Shown here: one piece after another, positions 62,070 through 64,000 of the stretch
Numbering within the stretch: position 1 is the stretch's first letter
Layout of the letters: each line of letters begins with the position of its first letter
Origin: Gammaproteobacteria bacterium
GTDB lineage: Bacteria; Pseudomonadota; Gammaproteobacteria; Competibacterales; Competibacteraceae
Length of the DNA: 64,000 nucleotides
Assembly (NCBI GenBank): GCA_024235135.1
Contig: JACKMZ010000004.1
Span: forward strand, 189,793-253,792
Reading direction: 5' to 3'
Made by a program: the position numbers and the translations under genes
The notes under the pieces: generated by a model
What the model saw: only the letters and a program-made list of their open reading frames with translations
Told to the model about the DNA's origin: nothing
Database searches by the model: none

Positions 62070-64000
62070 ATGCGAACCGATGACAAAGCCCTTCGCCAGC
62101 GGATCAAACTACTGGGCCAACTACTCGGTGAAACGGTGCGTGACCAGGAAGGGGGCAAGGTTCTGGAAGCCGCTGAGTTCCTGCGCAAAGGCTTTATCGA
62201 TCTTCGCCGCAACCCCGACAACGCGGAACGCCGCCGCGCCCAGTTGCTGCGCTTCATCGAAGCCCTGAACCCGGAAACGATCAGCCATGTATTGCGTGCC
62301 TTCAGCGGTTATTTCAGCTTAGCCAACCTCGTCGAGGAGGAATTCAGGCACCATCTGCGTCGTGAACAGGTCAGGCGCGGCAAACCGCTGTGGGAGGGGT
62401 CCTTCGACGAAACCTTACGCGGTTTCCATAACGATAACATCAGTATCGATCAACTGCAGACCATTCTCGATCAACTGCTCTACCGTCCCGTGTTCACGGC
62501 CCATCCCACGGAAGCCAAACGGCGCGTCGTGATGGAGTCCCAACGCCGGCTGTTCTTGACCAACCAGCGCCTGGACGATTCCAGCCTGAGCCGTTACCAA
62601 CGCGAAGATGTGGTCAAACAACTGCGCAATCATATTCAAACACTGTGGAAAACCGACGAAGTTCGGGTCCGCAAGCCGCAAGTCCAGGATGAAATCAAAG
62701 GCGGCCTTTATTATTTCCGGGCCTCGCTGTTCGAGGCGGTGCCAACCGTCTATCGGAACCTGGAGCGAGCCATCGGTTATATCTACGGCCGGCAGTCCGG
62801 CCCACCGATCCACATACCCAGTTTCCTGCGCTTCGGTTCCTGGATCGGTGGCGACCGTGACGGAAATCCCTTCGTTACATCGGAGATGACGGCCCTGGCC
62901 GTCGGCCTGCAACATCAGGAAGTCCTCAAGGAATATTTGCGCCGCCTGGATGAATTACGCCATTTGCTGACCCAATCGGAATCCCTGGTCACGCCTTCCG
63001 CGGCGTTTACCGCCAGCATGGATACGGAATTCTGCCGCGAACTGATCGCCGACGATCCATTCCGCTATGCCCAGGAACCCTACCGGCGCAAGCTGTTTCT
63101 CATGCAGCGCCGCCTGGAATCCAATCTGAAGTATGTGCAGGCGCGTCTCGCCCAACAGCCCTTCAGAAGCCCTCGCAACGGCTATGGTTCGGAGCAGGAA
63201 TTTCTGGATGACCTGTATTTGATTCGCGATTCCTTGATCGGCCATGGCGACGGCAATGTCGCCGACGGCGAACTCAAGGACCTGATCCGTCTGACCGAGG
63301 GATTCGGGTTCTATCTCACCGAACTGGATATCCGTCAGGAATCCGCCCGCCATACCGAGGCCGTGGCGGAACTGTTCGCCATGGCGCCGAATCTCCCCGA
63401 TTACAACGCCCTGAACGAAGAAGAACGGCTGCAATCGCTGAACGATCTGCTCACCCACCCTGGGACCCCGTTGTTGTATTGCGAAACCTTCAGCGACGCC
63501 ACGCGGGAAACGCTGGAAGTGTTCCGGGTCATGGCCGATCTGCGTAAGGAAGTCAGTCCGCAGGCATTCGGCAGCTACGTGATTTCCATGACCCATCGCG
63601 CCAGCCACATCATGGAAGTGATGTTTCTGGCCCGCTTCGCCGGTCTGGTGGGTCGCACCGCCGATGGCGGCTGGCACTGTGAATTATCGGTTTCGCCTTT
63701 GTTCGAAACCATCAAGGACCTGCGTCATATCGATCAAGTATTGGCCCAATTGCTGGAACAGCCGGCCTATAGGGCCTTGCTCGACGCATCGGGCAATATT
63801 CAGGAAGTGATGCTGGGTTATTCGGACTCGGCCAAGGACGGCGGCATCTTCGCATCGTCCTGGAATCTCTATCGCGCCCAGCAACGCATCGTCGCCATCA
63901 CTAGCGAGCGTGGCCTGCGCTGCCGGCTGTTTCACGGCCGCGGCGGCACCGTCGGCCGCGGCGGCGGCCCTCTCCACGAGGCCATCCTGGCGCAGCCACC
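62070..64000 (+). CDS. ppc: Phosphoenolpyruvate carboxylase (5' part, cut by window end)
   Basis: The frame opens at ATG 62070 and runs without a stop to the last base, giving 643 residues. The enzyme fixes bicarbonate onto phosphoenolpyruvate to make oxaloacetate. The catalytic His is in TAHPTEAKRR (His145); GSWIGGDRDGNPFVTSE follows; and the final residues contain HGRGGTVGRGGGP, the second active-site block. In E. coli this block lies about 40 residues earlier, so the N-terminal half here holds some extra residues. The full protein should be longer than E. coli's 883 residues. The remaining C-terminal third lies outside the window. Confidence 0.96.
   Translation, partial: MRTDDKALRQRIKLLGQLLGETVRDQEGGKVLEAAEFLRKGFIDLRRNPDNAERRRAQLLRFIEALNPETISHVLRAFSGYFSLANLVEEEFRHHLRREQVRRGKPLWEGSFDETLRGFHNDNISIDQLQTILDQLLYRPVFTAHPTEAKRRVVMESQRRLFLTNQRLDDSSLSRYQREDVVKQLRNHIQTLWKTDEVRVRKPQVQDEIKGGLYYFRASLFEAVPTVYRNLERAIGYIYGRQSGPPIHIPSFLRFGSWIGGDRDGNPFVTSEMTALAVGLQHQEVLKEYLRRLDELRHLLTQSESLVTPSAAFTASMDTEFCRELIADDPFRYAQEPYRRKLFLMQRRLESNLKYVQARLAQQPFRSPRNGYGSEQEFLDDLYLIRDSLIGHGDGNVADGELKDLIRLTEGFGFYLTELDIRQESARHTEAVAELFAMAPNLPDYNALNEEERLQSLNDLLTHPGTPLLYCETFSDATRETLEVFRVMADLRKEVSPQAFGSYVISMTHRASHIMEVMFLARFAGLVGRTADGGWHCELSVSPLFETIKDLRHIDQVLAQLLEQPAYRALLDASGNIQEVMLGYSDSAKDGGIFASSWNLYRAQQRIVAITSERGLRCRLFHGRGGTVGRGGGPLHEAILAQP

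Overview
The window reads as a chromosomal segment of a gammaproteobacterium with moderately high GC. The evidence is smc-zipA-ligA in this order (ZipA is essentially gammaproteobacterial), ftsK-like-lolA-rarA in the enterobacterial order, paired opgG/opgH, a FadL-type porin and exosortase-A-associated enzymes. No phage, insertion sequence or CRISPR array was seen. Genus-level assignment is not possible from what I can see.

Layout. 0-4.4 kb: end of an unrecognised gene, an ElyC/SanA-like (DUF218) protein, a WecA-like phosphosugar transferase, tRNA-Arg(CCG) and a diheme cytochrome c with a very long Ala/Pro/Glu linker. 4.5-11 kb: ligA, zipA and smc on the minus strand. 11.4-21.4 kb: half of a type VI secretion system (tagH, tssK, tssL, tssM, tagF, pppA); sheath, tube, baseplate, ClpV, TssJ and PpkA are not in the window. 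21.4-24.3 kb: two exosortase-A-associated genes (PLP decarboxylase and acyl-CoA ligase) coupled by a 4-base overlap. 24.35-37.5 kb: after a glutaredoxin-like gene, a co-directional lipid-use block. It holds a FadL porin, a VolA-like lipase, a dehydrogenase/hydratase fusion, two thiolases and a biotin-dependent acyl-CoA carboxylase (probably propionyl-CoA), with strong inverted repeats between the genes.

37.5-47 kb: a DUF790 nuclease-like protein and a P-loop kinase; a radical SAM/SPASM enzyme, a GT4 glycosyltransferase and an EamA transporter packed head to tail; a CDF metal exporter, an isoprenylcysteine-methyltransferase-like membrane protein, a hybrid histidine kinase and a periplasmic solute-binding protein. 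47-51 kb: rarA, lolA and an FtsK-like protein whose motor domain has lost Walker A and the Walker B aspartate. 51-57 kb: a FemAB/GNAT-like protein and the glucan genes opgG and opgH with an unknown gene between them. 57-64 kb: a KimA-like APC permease, a Met/Gly/His-repeat secreted protein, an NqrM-like maturation factor, pgi, and the 5' part of ppc, which is cut by the window end.

The observations I would check first are the apparently motor-dead FtsK at the cell-division locus, the paired TGTTGC-N3-GCAACA operators around a predicted promoter upstream of the carboxylase genes, the radical SAM-glycosyltransferase pair, and the mutually exclusive hairpins between the beta-oxidation genes.
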